From NCBI GenBank assembly GCA_004963905.1, contig SUGL01000045.1:1-43995 (forward strand): DNA of 43,995 nucleotides, read 5' to 3'. The notes below the pieces were generated by a model. That model saw only the letters and a program-made list of their open reading frames with translations, searched no databases and was not told the DNA's origin. This stretch comes from Mesorhizobium sp. (lineage in GTDB: Bacteria; Pseudomonadota; Alphaproteobacteria; Rhizobiales; Rhizobiaceae). This document shows, piece by piece, positions 30,681 to 38,738 of the stretch (position 1 is the first letter of the stretch; the number at the start of each line of letters is the position of its first letter). Both the position numbers and the translations under genes were made by a program.

Positions 30681-31226
30681 ATGACTTCACGCCTCAGCCT
30701 CATAGCACTTGCCTTCGCGACCTTCGCCACCCAGGCATCCGCCTTCGAAATCTCCAGCCCGTCGGTCTCCAACGGCAAATGGGACGCCAAATATCTCGGC
30801 GACAAGGCTGGATGCGGCGGCAAGAGCGTCTCGATCGCGCTTGCCTGGAAGGACCCGCCGGCCGGCACCAAGAGCTACGCGCTCACCATGTTCGATCCCG
30901 ATGCCAATGGCGGCAAGGGGTTCTGGCATTGGCTCGCCTGGGACATCCCGGCGAGCGCCAAGGGCCTGGCCGAAGGTGCCGGCTCGAAGGGCGGCAAGCG
31001 CTTGCCGAAGGGCACGGTGTCCGGCGAAAGCGGTGTCGGCCGCGCCGGCTATTTCGGCCCATGCCCGCCGCCCGGCAGCGGCGCGCACCACTATGTCTTC
31101 ACGCTCTATGCGCTGGGCGAAGCCAAGCTGCGCACGCCGGAAAATCCGTCGCCGGAGATGGTGTCGGTCGCCGCGAAGAGCCAGGCGCTGGGCGAGGCCA
31201 GCGTGACGTATACGTATGGGAGGTAG
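30681..31226 (+). CDS. YbhB/YbcL-type PEBP family protein, secreted
   Basis: A 181-residue phosphatidylethanolamine-binding-protein (Raf kinase inhibitor-like) homologue. A signal peptide (MTSRLSLIALAFATFATQASA) ends near residue 21. The family core is visible as SVSIALAWKDPPAGTKSYALTMFDPDA, with the D-P-D-A ligand-site motif, then FWHWLAWDIPAS and GYFGPCPPPGSGAHHYVFTLYAL, the G-x-x-P-P-x-G-x-x-H-x-Y motif. Bacterial members are periplasmic or cytosolic with unclear ligands. AGGAGG precedes the ATG. Confidence 0.93.
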   Translation: MTSRLSLIALAFATFATQASAFEISSPSVSNGKWDAKYLGDKAGCGGKSVSIALAWKDPPAGTKSYALTMFDPDANGGKGFWHWLAWDIPASAKGLAEGAGSKGGKRLPKGTVSGESGVGRAGYFGPCPPPGSGAHHYVFTLYALGEAKLRTPENPSPEMVSVAAKSQALGEASVTYTYGR

Positions 31227-31228
31227 CT

Positions 31229-31385
31229 GATCTCCCCCCTTGAGGGGGAGATGGCCGGCAGGCCAGAGGGGGTCGTCTCACGTAAGGCGCCGACGCCCGG
31301 CAAACACGAAGAACAGGTTGGCGCTCCACGCGCGGCGACCCCCTCTGTCGCCTTCGGCGACATCTCCCCCTCAAGGGGGGAGATT
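31229..31385. repeat. R1 palindromic repeat filling a convergent gap
   Basis: It has two inverted halves: tctcccccctt gaggggg with atggccggcaggccagaggg, then cctctgtcgccttcggcgac with its stem. It spans essentially all of the 162 bases between the PEBP and YghU genes, which end toward each other. Its middle resembles that of the copy at 4411-4567. Confidence 0.85.
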
Positions 31386-31388
31386 ACC

Positions 31389-32258
31389 TCACTCCGCCGC
31401 TTGCAGCTTGTCCTGCGTCTTCGTCTCGAAGTCGCTGGCGTCGTGGCGTTCGTGCAACTGGTAGGCCGGGTCGCCGGAGATGCGGTTGACCATGCGGCCG
31501 CGCTTCACTGCCGGTCTGGCGTCGATCGCGTCGGCCCAGCGCTGCACGTGCTTGTATTCGTGCACGGAGAGGAACTGCGCGGCGTCATTGTAGTTGCGGC
31601 CCTTTGCGAGCCCGCCATACCAGGGCCAGACCGCCATGTCGGCGATGGTGTAGTCGGGGCCGGCAAGGTATTCGCTTTCGGCCAGCCGCCGGTCGAGCAC
31701 GTCCATCTGCCGCTTGGTCTCCATGGCGAAGCGGTCGATGGCATATTCGATCTTTTCCGGCGCATAGGCGTAGAAATGACCGAAGCCGCCGCCGAGATAG
31801 GGTGCCGAGCCCATCTGCCAGAACAGCCACGAGAAGGTTTCCGCGCGAGCGGCGCGCTCCGTCGGCAGGAACTCGCCGAATTTTTCGGCCAGATAGGTGA
31901 GGATCGAACCGGATTCGAACACGCGCACCGGCTTCGGCTCGCTGCGGTCCATCAGCGCCGGAATCTTCGAGTTCGGATTGACCTCGACGAAGCCTGAGCC
32001 GAACTGGTCGCCGTCATTGATGCGGATCAGCCAGGCGTCGTATTCGGCGCCCTTGTGGCCGCGCGCCAGAAGCTCCTCCAGCATGATCGTGACCTTCTGG
32101 CCGTTGGGCGTGGCCAGCGAGTAGAGCTGCAGCGGATGTTTGCCGACCGGCAGTTCCTTCTCATGCGTCGGCCCGGCCACCGGCCGGTTGATCGAGGCGA
32201 AGGCGCCGCCATTCGGCTTGTTCCAGGTCCAGACTTTCGGCGGAGTATACTGGTTCAT
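31389..32258 (-). CDS. yghU: YghU-type glutathione S-transferase / disulfide reductase
   Basis: A 289-residue enzyme of the Nu-class GST group (YghU/YfcG), which reduce disulfides with two glutathiones. It opens with YTPPKVWTWNKPNGGAFASINRP, diagnostic for YghU, then HPLQLYSLATPNGQKVTIMLEEL with the Thr-Pro-Asn active-site loop. NPNSKIPAL and VFESGSILTYLAEKFG form the glutathione site. The helical domain has YTIADMAVWPWYGGL. A perfect palindrome 83 bases upstream (32341-32360) suggests repressor control. The ribosome binding site is weak. Confidence 0.95.
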   Translation of the reverse strand: MNQYTPPKVWTWNKPNGGAFASINRPVAGPTHEKELPVGKHPLQLYSLATPNGQKVTIMLEELLARGHKGAEYDAWLIRINDGDQFGSGFVEVNPNSKIPALMDRSEPKPVRVFESGSILTYLAEKFGEFLPTERAARAETFSWLFWQMGSAPYLGGGFGHFYAYAPEKIEYAIDRFAMETKRQMDVLDRRLAESEYLAGPDYTIADMAVWPWYGGLAKGRNYNDAAQFLSVHEYKHVQRWADAIDARPAVKRGRMVNRISGDPAYQLHERHDASDFETKTQDKLQAAE

Positions 32259-32340
32259 CGCGAGAGGCCTTGTGGTTCGGGGCGGATGCGGGTTCGTTGG
32301 CGCAAGATTTAGGTGCGCTTGCGCGCGCGTCAAAGAAAAA

Positions 32341-32360
32341 AGTTCAATTGTCGTTGAACT
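32341..32360. promoter_or_regulatory. Palindromic operator candidate upstream of yghU
   Basis: AGTTCAA-N6-TTGAACT is a perfect 7-bp dyad in an AT-rich patch that also has aaagaaaaa beside it. It is 83 bases upstream of the yghU start codon on the minus strand. The 20-bp size and TTGAAC arms fit a MarR, HxlR or ArsR-type dimer. The nearest plus-strand gene is 260 bases away behind an R2 repeat, so yghU is the likelier target. Confidence 0.5.
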
Positions 32361-32380
32361 AATGGCTGGGCCAGCCTCCT

Positions 32381-32568
32381 TTCCCTTCTCCCCTTGCGGG
32401 AGAAGGTGGATCGGCGCGCTAGCGCCGAGACGGATGAGGGGTGTTGGAAGAAATGAGACAGGGGAGATCTAGACGCTGGCGCCTAACGGCCGAAGGCGCA
32501 CTCCGTCCAGCACCCCTCATCCGACCGAGCTTCGCTCGGCCACCTTCTCCCACAAGGGGAGAAGGGAA
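32381..32568. repeat. Palindromic repeat family R2, two inverted halves
   Basis: The left half is cccttctccccttgcgggag then aaggtggatcggcgcgctagcgccgagacgg. The right half is inverted with gagcttcgctcgg as its inner palindrome, as at 10433-10620. The middle is unrelated to the other copies. Confidence 0.85.
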
Positions 32569-32619
32569 GATGCCCTTGCACATCGCCCCTTTGGCCATAC
32601 CTATAGAAAAGGACCCGCA

Positions 32620-33537
32620 ATGCAGGATCGACCGATGACCATCGAAAAAGTCTCGCGCTCCGTCGTTGCCGTGCGCGCCACGGTTCCGGACGACGCCTTC
32701 ACCGCCAATGCGCTGGGCACGCGCCGCGAGGGCAGCGGCGTGGTGATCCGCGACAACGGGCTGGTGCTCACCATCGGCTACCTGATCACCGAGGCCGAGG
32801 AGGTCTGGCTGACCGACCAGGACGGCCGCGTGGTCGCCGCGCATGCGCTGGCCTACGACCAGGAGACCGGCTTCGGCCTGGTGCAGGCGCTGTCGCCGCT
32901 CGGCCTGCCGGCGGTCAAGTTCGGCAACGCCAGGAAGGCCAATATCGGCGACGCCGTGACGCTTGCCGACGGCATCGGCCAGCAGGTCGACGCCCACATC
33001 GTCACCAAGCAGGAATTCGCCGGCTACTGGGAATATCTCATCGACGAGGCGATCTTCACCGCGCCTGCGCACCCGTCATGGGGCGGTGCGGCGTTGTTCG
33101 ACCGCGACGGCAAGCTGCTCGGCGTCGGCTCGCTGCGCCTGCAGATGAGCCGCGCCGGCGAAGTCGCCGACATCAACATGATCGTGCCGATCGACCTGCT
33201 GACGCCGATCCTCGACGATCTGGTGAAGCGTGGCCAGTTGGCCCGGCCGCCGCGCCCGTGGCTCGGCGCCTTCTCGGCCGAGTCGAACGGCATGGTGGTG
33301 GTGATGAGCGTCGCAGAGGGCGGTCCGGCTGCCCAGGCGGGTCTGCGCCAGGGCGACATCATCTCGGACGTGCGCGACGGCGAGGTCGACGGTCTTGCCG
33401 ACTTCTACCGGAAACTCTGGCAGAACCCGGCCGGCGCGGAAATTCCACTGCGTGTCGTGCGCGACGGCCGTGAGACCTGGCTGCGCGTAAAATCCGCCGA
33501 CCGCAACTCCTTCCTCAAGAAGCCGCAGCTGCAATAA
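32620..33537 (+). CDS. HtrA-like PDZ protein lacking the protease triad (pseudoprotease)
   Basis: A 305-residue protein with the trypsin-like fold of HtrA/DegP (about 10-200) and one PDZ domain (about 205-300). The fold is recognisable from SRSVVAVRAT, GSGVVIRDNGLVLTIGYLI and GDAVTLAD. The active sites are replaced: the LTNAHVV His position is Tyr54 (LTIGYLI), the D-x-A Asp position is Gly84 (ETGFGLVQ), and GNSGG becomes PSWGG with Trp154 for Ser. The PDZ part (WLGAFSAESNGMVV...AAQAGLRQGDIISDVRDGEV) is intact. No signal peptide is seen, so it may be cytosolic. It is probably a binding or scaffold protein. The next gene starts six bases downstream. Confidence 0.85.
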   Translation: MQDRPMTIEKVSRSVVAVRATVPDDAFTANALGTRREGSGVVIRDNGLVLTIGYLITEAEEVWLTDQDGRVVAAHALAYDQETGFGLVQALSPLGLPAVKFGNARKANIGDAVTLADGIGQQVDAHIVTKQEFAGYWEYLIDEAIFTAPAHPSWGGAALFDRDGKLLGVGSLRLQMSRAGEVADINMIVPIDLLTPILDDLVKRGQLARPPRPWLGAFSAESNGMVVVMSVAEGGPAAQAGLRQGDIISDVRDGEVDGLADFYRKLWQNPAGAEIPLRVVRDGRETWLRVKSADRNSFLKKPQLQ

Positions 33538-33543
33538 CGCCGC

Positions 33544-34485
33544 ATGCACCCAAGGCTGCTGAAGACGTTTCTTACCGTCGCGCGCACCCGCAACGTCACG
33601 CGCGCCGCGGCTGAGGTCAATCTCGCGCAGTCGAGCGTCAGTGACCAGATCCAGGCGCTGGAGGCCGAGCTTGGTGCGAACCTTTTCACCCGCTCGCGGC
33701 AGGGGCTGGAACTGACGCCGGCCGGCGAGGCGTTGAAACCCTATGCCGAGCAATTGCTGTCGCTCGGCGACGAGGCGCGGGCCGCCATCGATGCCACCAG
33801 GAGCGAGACGGCCGGCAGCCTGTCGATCGGCGCGCTGGAGACGATCGCATCCGCACGGCTTCCCGAGTGGCTTGCCGATTTCCGCGCCGCTCATCCCGAC
33901 ATGGACATCAGGCTGAAGATCGCCGGCAGCGGCGAGCTGCGACGCAAGCTGGGAGAAGGCGAGATCGACGTCGCCTTCTGCTTCGACAGGCCCGGCGCCG
34001 GCGAAGCGGACGAGCGTCTTGCCAGGCGCGTCGTCGCGGCCGAGCCGCTGGTGCTGATCGCGCCGCCCGGCGAGAACCGGACGGATGTCGGTCTCAAGGA
34101 GCTTGCCGAAAAACGCTTCGTCGCCACCGGAACCGGATGCGTCTACCGCGCCATGGTCGACCGGGCCTTCGCCGAGGCGGGCCTCGACGGACCGAGGCTT
34201 GCGGCCGAGGTCGGCAGCATCGACGCCATCGCCGGCATGGTCGCGGCCGGCGCGGGTCTCGGCGTCGTGCCGCGCCTGGCGGTCGCAGCCGCGCTCGATC
34301 GCGGCGAGGTGGCCGAGATCGCATGGCCAGGCCTTGTCCGCTCGGCGGAGCTGGTGATGATCTGGCGGCGCCGGCGCGTCCAGCCGCCGGCCTTGAAGCG
34401 ATTGCTCGCGGCGGTGGGCGAGAACTTCGCTGCCGTCAGACCAGCCGATGTCCGCCCTCGACATGCAGTGTCGTTCCTGTCGTGA
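33544..34485 (+). CDS. LysR-family transcriptional regulator
   Basis: A 313-residue LTTR. The helix-turn-helix lies at about 1-60: MHPRLLKTFLTVARTRNVTRAAAEVNLAQSSVSDQIQALE, then LFTRSRQGLELTPAG. The periplasmic-binding-protein-like effector domain (about 90-295) has GSLSIGALETIASARLP and AGAGLGVVPRLA. It follows the PDZ protein by six bases and may share its transcript. Its last 50 bases overlap the 3' end of the convergent SDR gene, so transcription of each produces antisense to the other. The ligand is unknown. Confidence 0.94.
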   Translation: MHPRLLKTFLTVARTRNVTRAAAEVNLAQSSVSDQIQALEAELGANLFTRSRQGLELTPAGEALKPYAEQLLSLGDEARAAIDATRSETAGSLSIGALETIASARLPEWLADFRAAHPDMDIRLKIAGSGELRRKLGEGEIDVAFCFDRPGAGEADERLARRVVAAEPLVLIAPPGENRTDVGLKELAEKRFVATGTGCVYRAMVDRAFAEAGLDGPRLAAEVGSIDAIAGMVAAGAGLGVVPRLAVAAALDRGEVAEIAWPGLVRSAELVMIWRRRRVQPPALKRLLAAVGENFAAVRPADVRPRHAVSFLS

Positions 34486-35164
34486 AACCATTGCCGATCA
34501 GGAAGCGAAGCGCGTCCGCAATGTCTTGCGGCCGTCCGACCCGCCCCGCCGGCAGCCGCTTGGCCATGGCGGCGAGCGTCTCGTCCTTGCCGTCGCCCGC
34601 GACGAGCCGCCAGATCGGCGTGTCGACCCAGCCGGGCGAGACGGCATTGACGCGGATCGGCGCCAGCTCGACGGCCAGAGCCCGCACCAGCCCTTCGAGC
34701 GCGGCGTTGACGGCGGCGACCACCGAGCCACGCGCCGCCGGCCGATAGGCGGCGATGCCGGAAACGAAGGTGAGCGAGCCGTTGGCCGAGAGCTTCGGTG
34801 CGCCATGCTTGGCCAAAAGCAGCGGCCCGTAGAACTTGCTCTCCACCACACGCTGCGCCGCCTCCAGCTCGATCTCGGGCAGCAGCCGGTAGGCGCCCTC
34901 GATATCGGCGGCCGTGCTGACGATATGGTCGAGCCGCCCGATGCGCTCAAACAGCGCCGCGACCTCGGCTTCGCGGCTGATGTCGACAACCGCCGTTTCA
35001 AGCCTTGCCGGCCGGCTGAGCTCGTCCCGCGCGGCGTTCAGCTTCGCTTCGCCGCGCCCGGCGATGACGACCGCGGCACCCTCATCGAGGCAGCGCCTGG
35101 CAAGCGCCAGCCCCATGCCCGAGCTGCCGCCGACGATCAGGATTTTTCGATTGTCCATGTCCAT
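34436..35164 (-). CDS. SDR-family protein with altered active site
   Basis: A 242-residue Rossmann-fold protein of the short-chain dehydrogenase family. The cofactor motif GGSSGMGLALA is intact at residues 12-22, as are VSTAA (N-A-A-G region), FVSG with the active-site Ser region, and VNAVSPGWVDTP. The YxxxK catalytic pair is gone: the aligned stretch reads V149-A-A-V-N153 (SVVAAVNAALEGL). Such SDRs are either inactive or use another acid. Start 35164 was chosen from AAGGAAAGG upstream; 35158 or 35179 are possible. It overlaps the LysR gene tail-to-tail. Confidence 0.88.
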   Translation of the reverse strand: MDMDNRKILIVGGSSGMGLALARRCLDEGAAVVIAGRGEAKLNAARDELSRPARLETAVVDISREAEVAALFERIGRLDHIVSTAADIEGAYRLLPEIELEAAQRVVESKFYGPLLLAKHGAPKLSANGSLTFVSGIAAYRPAARGSVVAAVNAALEGLVRALAVELAPIRVNAVSPGWVDTPIWRLVAGDGKDETLAAMAKRLPAGRVGRPQDIADALRFLIGNGFTTGTTLHVEGGHRLV

Positions 35165-35262
35165 GCCTTTCCTTTGCATGAACGCTGATGTGGCAAGCGA
35201 GAGGGCGAAACGGAAACGGAAGAAACCGATAGCGTCATCGGAGAGTCCGATGATGATTCAGT

Positions 35263-35430
35263 CAATCTCCCCCCTTGTGGGGGAGATGCCCGGCAGGGCA
35301 GAGGGGGCGCGAAGGAACGCGGCCTTTCAGTCTAATCTCCATCGGTTATAGACGAAGGCGGTTGACAGGCCGGCGGGACAGCGCCCCCCTCTGGCCTGCC
35401 GGCCATCTCCCCCACAAGGGGGGAGATCGG
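35263..35430. repeat. R1 palindromic repeat, two inverted halves
   Basis: The left half is tctccccccttgtgggggag then atgcccggcagggcagaggg. The right half is gcgcccccctctggcctgcc with its own stem. It lies between the divergent SDR and YdeI-family genes and ends 30 bases before the latter. Confidence 0.85.
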
Positions 35431-35460
35431 CAGCTTCGGCGCCGCGCGAGAGGAACACCG

Positions 35461-36060
35461 ATGCCCCCGATAAAAGTCGACCCGGACAAGGTCCACGAAT
35501 TCCCCGATGCGGCAAGCTTCTACGCCTGGCTGGCCGACAATCACGCCAGCGAAAGCGAGGTCTGGATCAAGGTCCACAAGGTCGGCTCCGGCCTGGCCTC
35601 GATCACGCCGAAGCAGGCGATCGACGTCGTGCTCTGCTTCGGCTGGATCGACGCGGTGCGCAAGTCGCTCGATGGGAAAAGCTTCCTGCAGCGCTACACG
35701 CCGCGCGGCAGGAAGAGCATCTGGAGCAGGATCAACATCGACAATGTCGCCCGCCTGATCGAGGAGGGCCGCATGACGAAGCATGGCCTCGAGCAGGTCG
35801 ACGCGGCCAAGGCCGACGGCCGCTGGGACCGCGCCTATGGCGGGTCGAAGCAGATGACCATCCCGCCCGACCTGCAGGCGGCGATCGATGCCGAGCCGGA
35901 GGCGAAGGCGATGCTGGCAAAGCTTTCCGCCCAGAACCGCTTCGCGCTCGCCTTCCGCACCCACAACATGAAGACCGAAGCGGGGCGCAAGAAGAAGATC
36001 GCCGAGCTTGTGGCCATGCTGAAGCGCGGCGAGACGATCCACCCGCAGAAGAAGAAGTAG
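35461..36060 (+). CDS. YdeI/OmdA family protein
   Basis: A 199-residue soluble protein of the YdeI (DUF1801-like/bacteriocin-protection) family. The N-terminal domain contains SFYAWLADNHASESEVWIKVHKVGSG and the signature VLCFGWIDAVRKSLDGKSFLQRYTPRGRKSIWSRIN, typical of the W-I-D-x-x-x-K...Y-T-P-R motif. The C-terminal part has LSAQNRFALAFRTHNMKTEAGRKKKI and the family tail R-G-E-T-I-H-P. Salmonella YdeI contributes to resistance to antimicrobial peptides; here this is only a possible role. AGGAACACCG precedes the ATG. Confidence 0.9.
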   Translation: MPPIKVDPDKVHEFPDAASFYAWLADNHASESEVWIKVHKVGSGLASITPKQAIDVVLCFGWIDAVRKSLDGKSFLQRYTPRGRKSIWSRINIDNVARLIEEGRMTKHGLEQVDAAKADGRWDRAYGGSKQMTIPPDLQAAIDAEPEAKAMLAKLSAQNRFALAFRTHNMKTEAGRKKKIAELVAMLKRGETIHPQKKK

Positions 36061-36406
36061 GTCGAAGCTACAGGCTTGCGCCCGCCAGCAGAACCCCGAA
36101 GCCGGCGAGGCGAGCCTGCGGGCGGCTGCGCCGTCGCATCCTTTTGCGCGAGGGTATTTGCGAGCCGAAGAAATGGGCACTCATGGCGCGCCACGCAAAA
36201 ACGTCGCCCCGAACGGAACGGCGTTTCCGGGAAGCGAGTGGAGCGCGGCTTTCGACCGACCCCAGGCGGACTATCGGACTCGACCATGGCATCCAGGCCA
36301 TTGCTGGGCTAATGTCGCCCGAACGAGGCTAAAACGGTGTCCGGCTGATAGGATCTGTTGCTGACTACCAGCGTCTGGCGCCACTCGTATTGGAAGATCA
36401 GTTCCG
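36061..36406. other. 346-base intergenic stretch, nothing recognised
   Basis: No palindromic repeat family is present. Short frames on both strands (for example 36068-36301 minus, rich in Arg and Ser) have no ribosome binding site or domain. The stretch may hold the promoter of the cyclase gene that follows. Confidence 0.4.
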
Positions 36407-37780
36407 ATGCCTACGTTGCTATCGCTGCCCGACGACATATTGATCAACTCGGCGAGTGGAGAATCTGTCCTCGAAGCCGCTCGCCGGGCAGATGTGCCGA
36501 TCGCCTGCGCTTGCGGCGGCAAGGCCAAATGCTCGACCTGCCGGATCTGGATTCTCGACGGTGCGGACGGCTGCCCGGAGCGCACCGCGCTGGAGCGCAC
36601 GCTGGTGGAGCGGTTGGGGCTTGGCGACAACGTGCGCCTAGCATGCCAGCTCAGACCTGCTTCCGACATCACCTTCCGCAGGCTCGTCCTCGACGAGACC
36701 GACCTGCGAATGACCAGTCAGTTGCTGCCGCATAGGTCCACCAGTGCGGGCGAGCTGAAGTCGGTCGTCATCTTCTTTAGCGACGTAGCCGGGTTCACCC
36801 ACTTCTCCGAAACGTTGACGCCTTACGACGTCATGTATCTGCTCAATCGCTATTTCACCCAGGTCGCCGAAGTCATCGAGCTCAACGACGGCTACATCGA
36901 CAAGTTCGTCGGCGACGGGCTCATGGCGATATTTGGCGTGGAGGGCCAAGACGATGCGCCGGTGCGCGCGGTCAATGCTGCCCTGCAGACCCTTGCCACG
37001 GTCGATCGGCTGAAGCCCTTCTTTGCCTCGATGTACGGCATCGACTTCGATATTCGCATCGGGTTGCATCTGGGCGAAGCCGTGATCGGCTCGGTCGGAT
37101 CACCCGGCAACGAGCGCCTGACGGCTATAGGCGATGCGGTCAATGTGGCAAGCCGCGTCGAAACAGCCAACAAGGAGGCCGGAACCCGCCTGCTGATTTC
37201 CGAGACGCTCTATGAACGGGTCAAGGATGATGTGGAAATATCCGATTTCATTCGGGTGCGTCTGCGCGGCACCTCCGACCGAATTTCGCTGTACGAGATA
37301 AGGAAGCTGAAGGTTGAAGCCGAGCGCCGGCTGAACGAAAAAGCCACGCGCGAGACCATGCAGCTGGGCGGCAAGACGTGGCACCGGACGGTCGCGACGA
37401 GCGAACTGAAGGAGGGCGACCACAAGGTCATCGAGTTCCAAGCGCTTTATGTCGTGCTTTTGCGCAGAGGCGGGCGCGTCCGTGCTTTCAACAATGCCTG
37501 CCCGCATTTGAAGTTGCCGTTCTTCGAGAGCACCTCGCGGACCAACGGCCACGCAGGACGGGCGAGCACTTTGGATCAAGACGGCACGCTGGTGTGTCGC
37601 TGGCATCACAGCGGATTCGATCTGGATACAGGCGAAATCGTAAAGTGGTGCGAAGCGCTCAACGAGGACGGAACTTCGGCCGGCATGGAGATGCTCGGCG
37701 ATATTTCGAAGAACCGGGCTCCGCTGCATCTCATTCCGTGCCGCGAGGAGGACGGCTACATCTGGGTCGGTCTCGATTGA
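36407..37780 (+). CDS. Ferredoxin / class III adenylate cyclase / Rieske fusion protein
   Basis: A 457-residue three-domain protein. Residues 1-95 are a 2Fe-2S ferredoxin domain with cluster ligands C36, C42, C45 and C80 in ACGGKAKCSTC and LACQ (C34 is extra). Residues about 115-300 are a class III nucleotide cyclase: metal Asp D126 in FFSDVAGFT, K166 and D170 in IDKFVGDGLM, and the Asn/Arg pair in DAVNVASRVE. Residues about 330-455 are a Rieske domain with ACPHLKLPF (C-x-H) and CRWHHSGF (C-x-x-H). All key residues are present, so it should make cAMP under redox control. The gene stands alone; no cAMP receptor is adjacent. Confidence 0.92.
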   Translation: MPTLLSLPDDILINSASGESVLEAARRADVPIACACGGKAKCSTCRIWILDGADGCPERTALERTLVERLGLGDNVRLACQLRPASDITFRRLVLDETDLRMTSQLLPHRSTSAGELKSVVIFFSDVAGFTHFSETLTPYDVMYLLNRYFTQVAEVIELNDGYIDKFVGDGLMAIFGVEGQDDAPVRAVNAALQTLATVDRLKPFFASMYGIDFDIRIGLHLGEAVIGSVGSPGNERLTAIGDAVNVASRVETANKEAGTRLLISETLYERVKDDVEISDFIRVRLRGTSDRISLYEIRKLKVEAERRLNEKATRETMQLGGKTWHRTVATSELKEGDHKVIEFQALYVVLLRRGGRVRAFNNACPHLKLPFFESTSRTNGHAGRASTLDQDGTLVCRWHHSGFDLDTGEIVKWCEALNEDGTSAGMEMLGDISKNRAPLHLIPCREEDGYIWVGLD

Positions 37781-38030
37781 ACGTGCCGACCGGATCGTCC
37801 CCGCTGTGCTGTCGGACTAACCAGTAGAAGTCTTCCAACCCGTTCGGACCATTCGGCTCGAAGGTCTCCTCCTCACGCCGAGCGGGCTTATGACTCCGGT
37901 ACCAAGCGCAGATCTTGACCATTCCAGATCGCCCATTCATGAGCCGCATCGCGCAATGACTGCCGATTCTGCGCTCTAATCGGTAGGCGCGATCGATGCC
38001 ATCTTGCTGTCGACACAAGGAGCAGCACCG

Positions 38031-38738
38031 ATGACCAACACAACAAATCATTCCGGCAAGGTGGCGCTCGTCACCGGCGGCAATCGCGGCATCGGGCTGG
38101 AGACGGCGCGCCAGCTCGCCGAACTCGGCTTCACCGTGCTCATCGGCGTGCGCGATCTCGCCAAGGGCGAGGCGGCGGCGAGAAGGCTCGGCGGCAAGGT
38201 CGAGGCGATTGCGCTCGATGTCGCCGCGCCCGATGCTGCCGCCCGTGCCGCGGCCGAAGTCGAGCGCCGTTTCGGCCGGCTCGATGTTCTGGTCAATAAC
38301 GCCGCCATCCATTACGACCCGTCGGCGCGGGCGCTAAAACCCGACTGGACGACGATCCGCGAGGCTTTCGAGACCAACGTCTTCGGCGCCTGGCGCGTCG
38401 CGGTCGCCTTCGCGCCGCTGCTCGTCGCCTCGGGCCACGGCCGGCTGGTCAACGTCTCGTCCGAAGGCGGCTCGCTCGCCTCGATGGGCGCCGGCGCGCC
38501 GGCCTATTCGACCAGCAAGGCGACGCTCAACGCGCTGACCCGCATCCTTTCGGCCGAGCTGCGCGGCTCAGGCGTGCTGGTCAATTCGATCTGCCCCGGC
38601 TGGGTCGCGACCGACATGGGCGGCCCCGGCGGACGTCCGGTCGCGCAAGGTGCGGCCGGCATCGTCTGGGCCGCGACGCTGCCGGACGATGGCCCGACCG
38701 GCGGCTTCTTTCGCGATGGCAGAAAGCTGCCTTGGTGA
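38031..38738 (+). CDS. Short-chain dehydrogenase/reductase
   Basis: A 235-residue NAD(P)-dependent oxidoreductase. The cofactor motif VTGGNRGIGLETA is at residues about 14-26, NNAAIHYD follows the beta-4 strand, the catalytic Ser is in NVSSEGG, and the YxxxK pair is intact in YSTSKATLNAL. ICPGWVATDMGG is the substrate-loop motif. It resembles plant-type carbonyl reductase and menthol-reductase-like SDRs; the substrate is unknown. AAGGAG lies upstream of the ATG at 38031. The 250 bases before it show no recognised element. Confidence 0.93.
   Translation: MTNTTNHSGKVALVTGGNRGIGLETARQLAELGFTVLIGVRDLAKGEAAARRLGGKVEAIALDVAAPDAAARAAAEVERRFGRLDVLVNNAAIHYDPSARALKPDWTTIREAFETNVFGAWRVAVAFAPLLVASGHGRLVNVSSEGGSLASMGAGAPAYSTSKATLNALTRILSAELRGSGVLVNSICPGWVATDMGGPGGRPVAQGAAGIVWAATLPDDGPTGGFFRDGRKLPW

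Noticed and set aside
36068..36301. 77-codon minus-strand frame after the YdeI-family gene
   Set aside because: Arg/Ser-rich, no ribosome binding site, no similarity that I recognise.
37731..38312. 193-codon minus-strand frame between the cyclase and SDR genes
   Set aside because: It overlaps both real genes antisense. Its middle (about 37790-37950) reads somewhat protein-like, so a decayed gene is possible, but I cannot support it.
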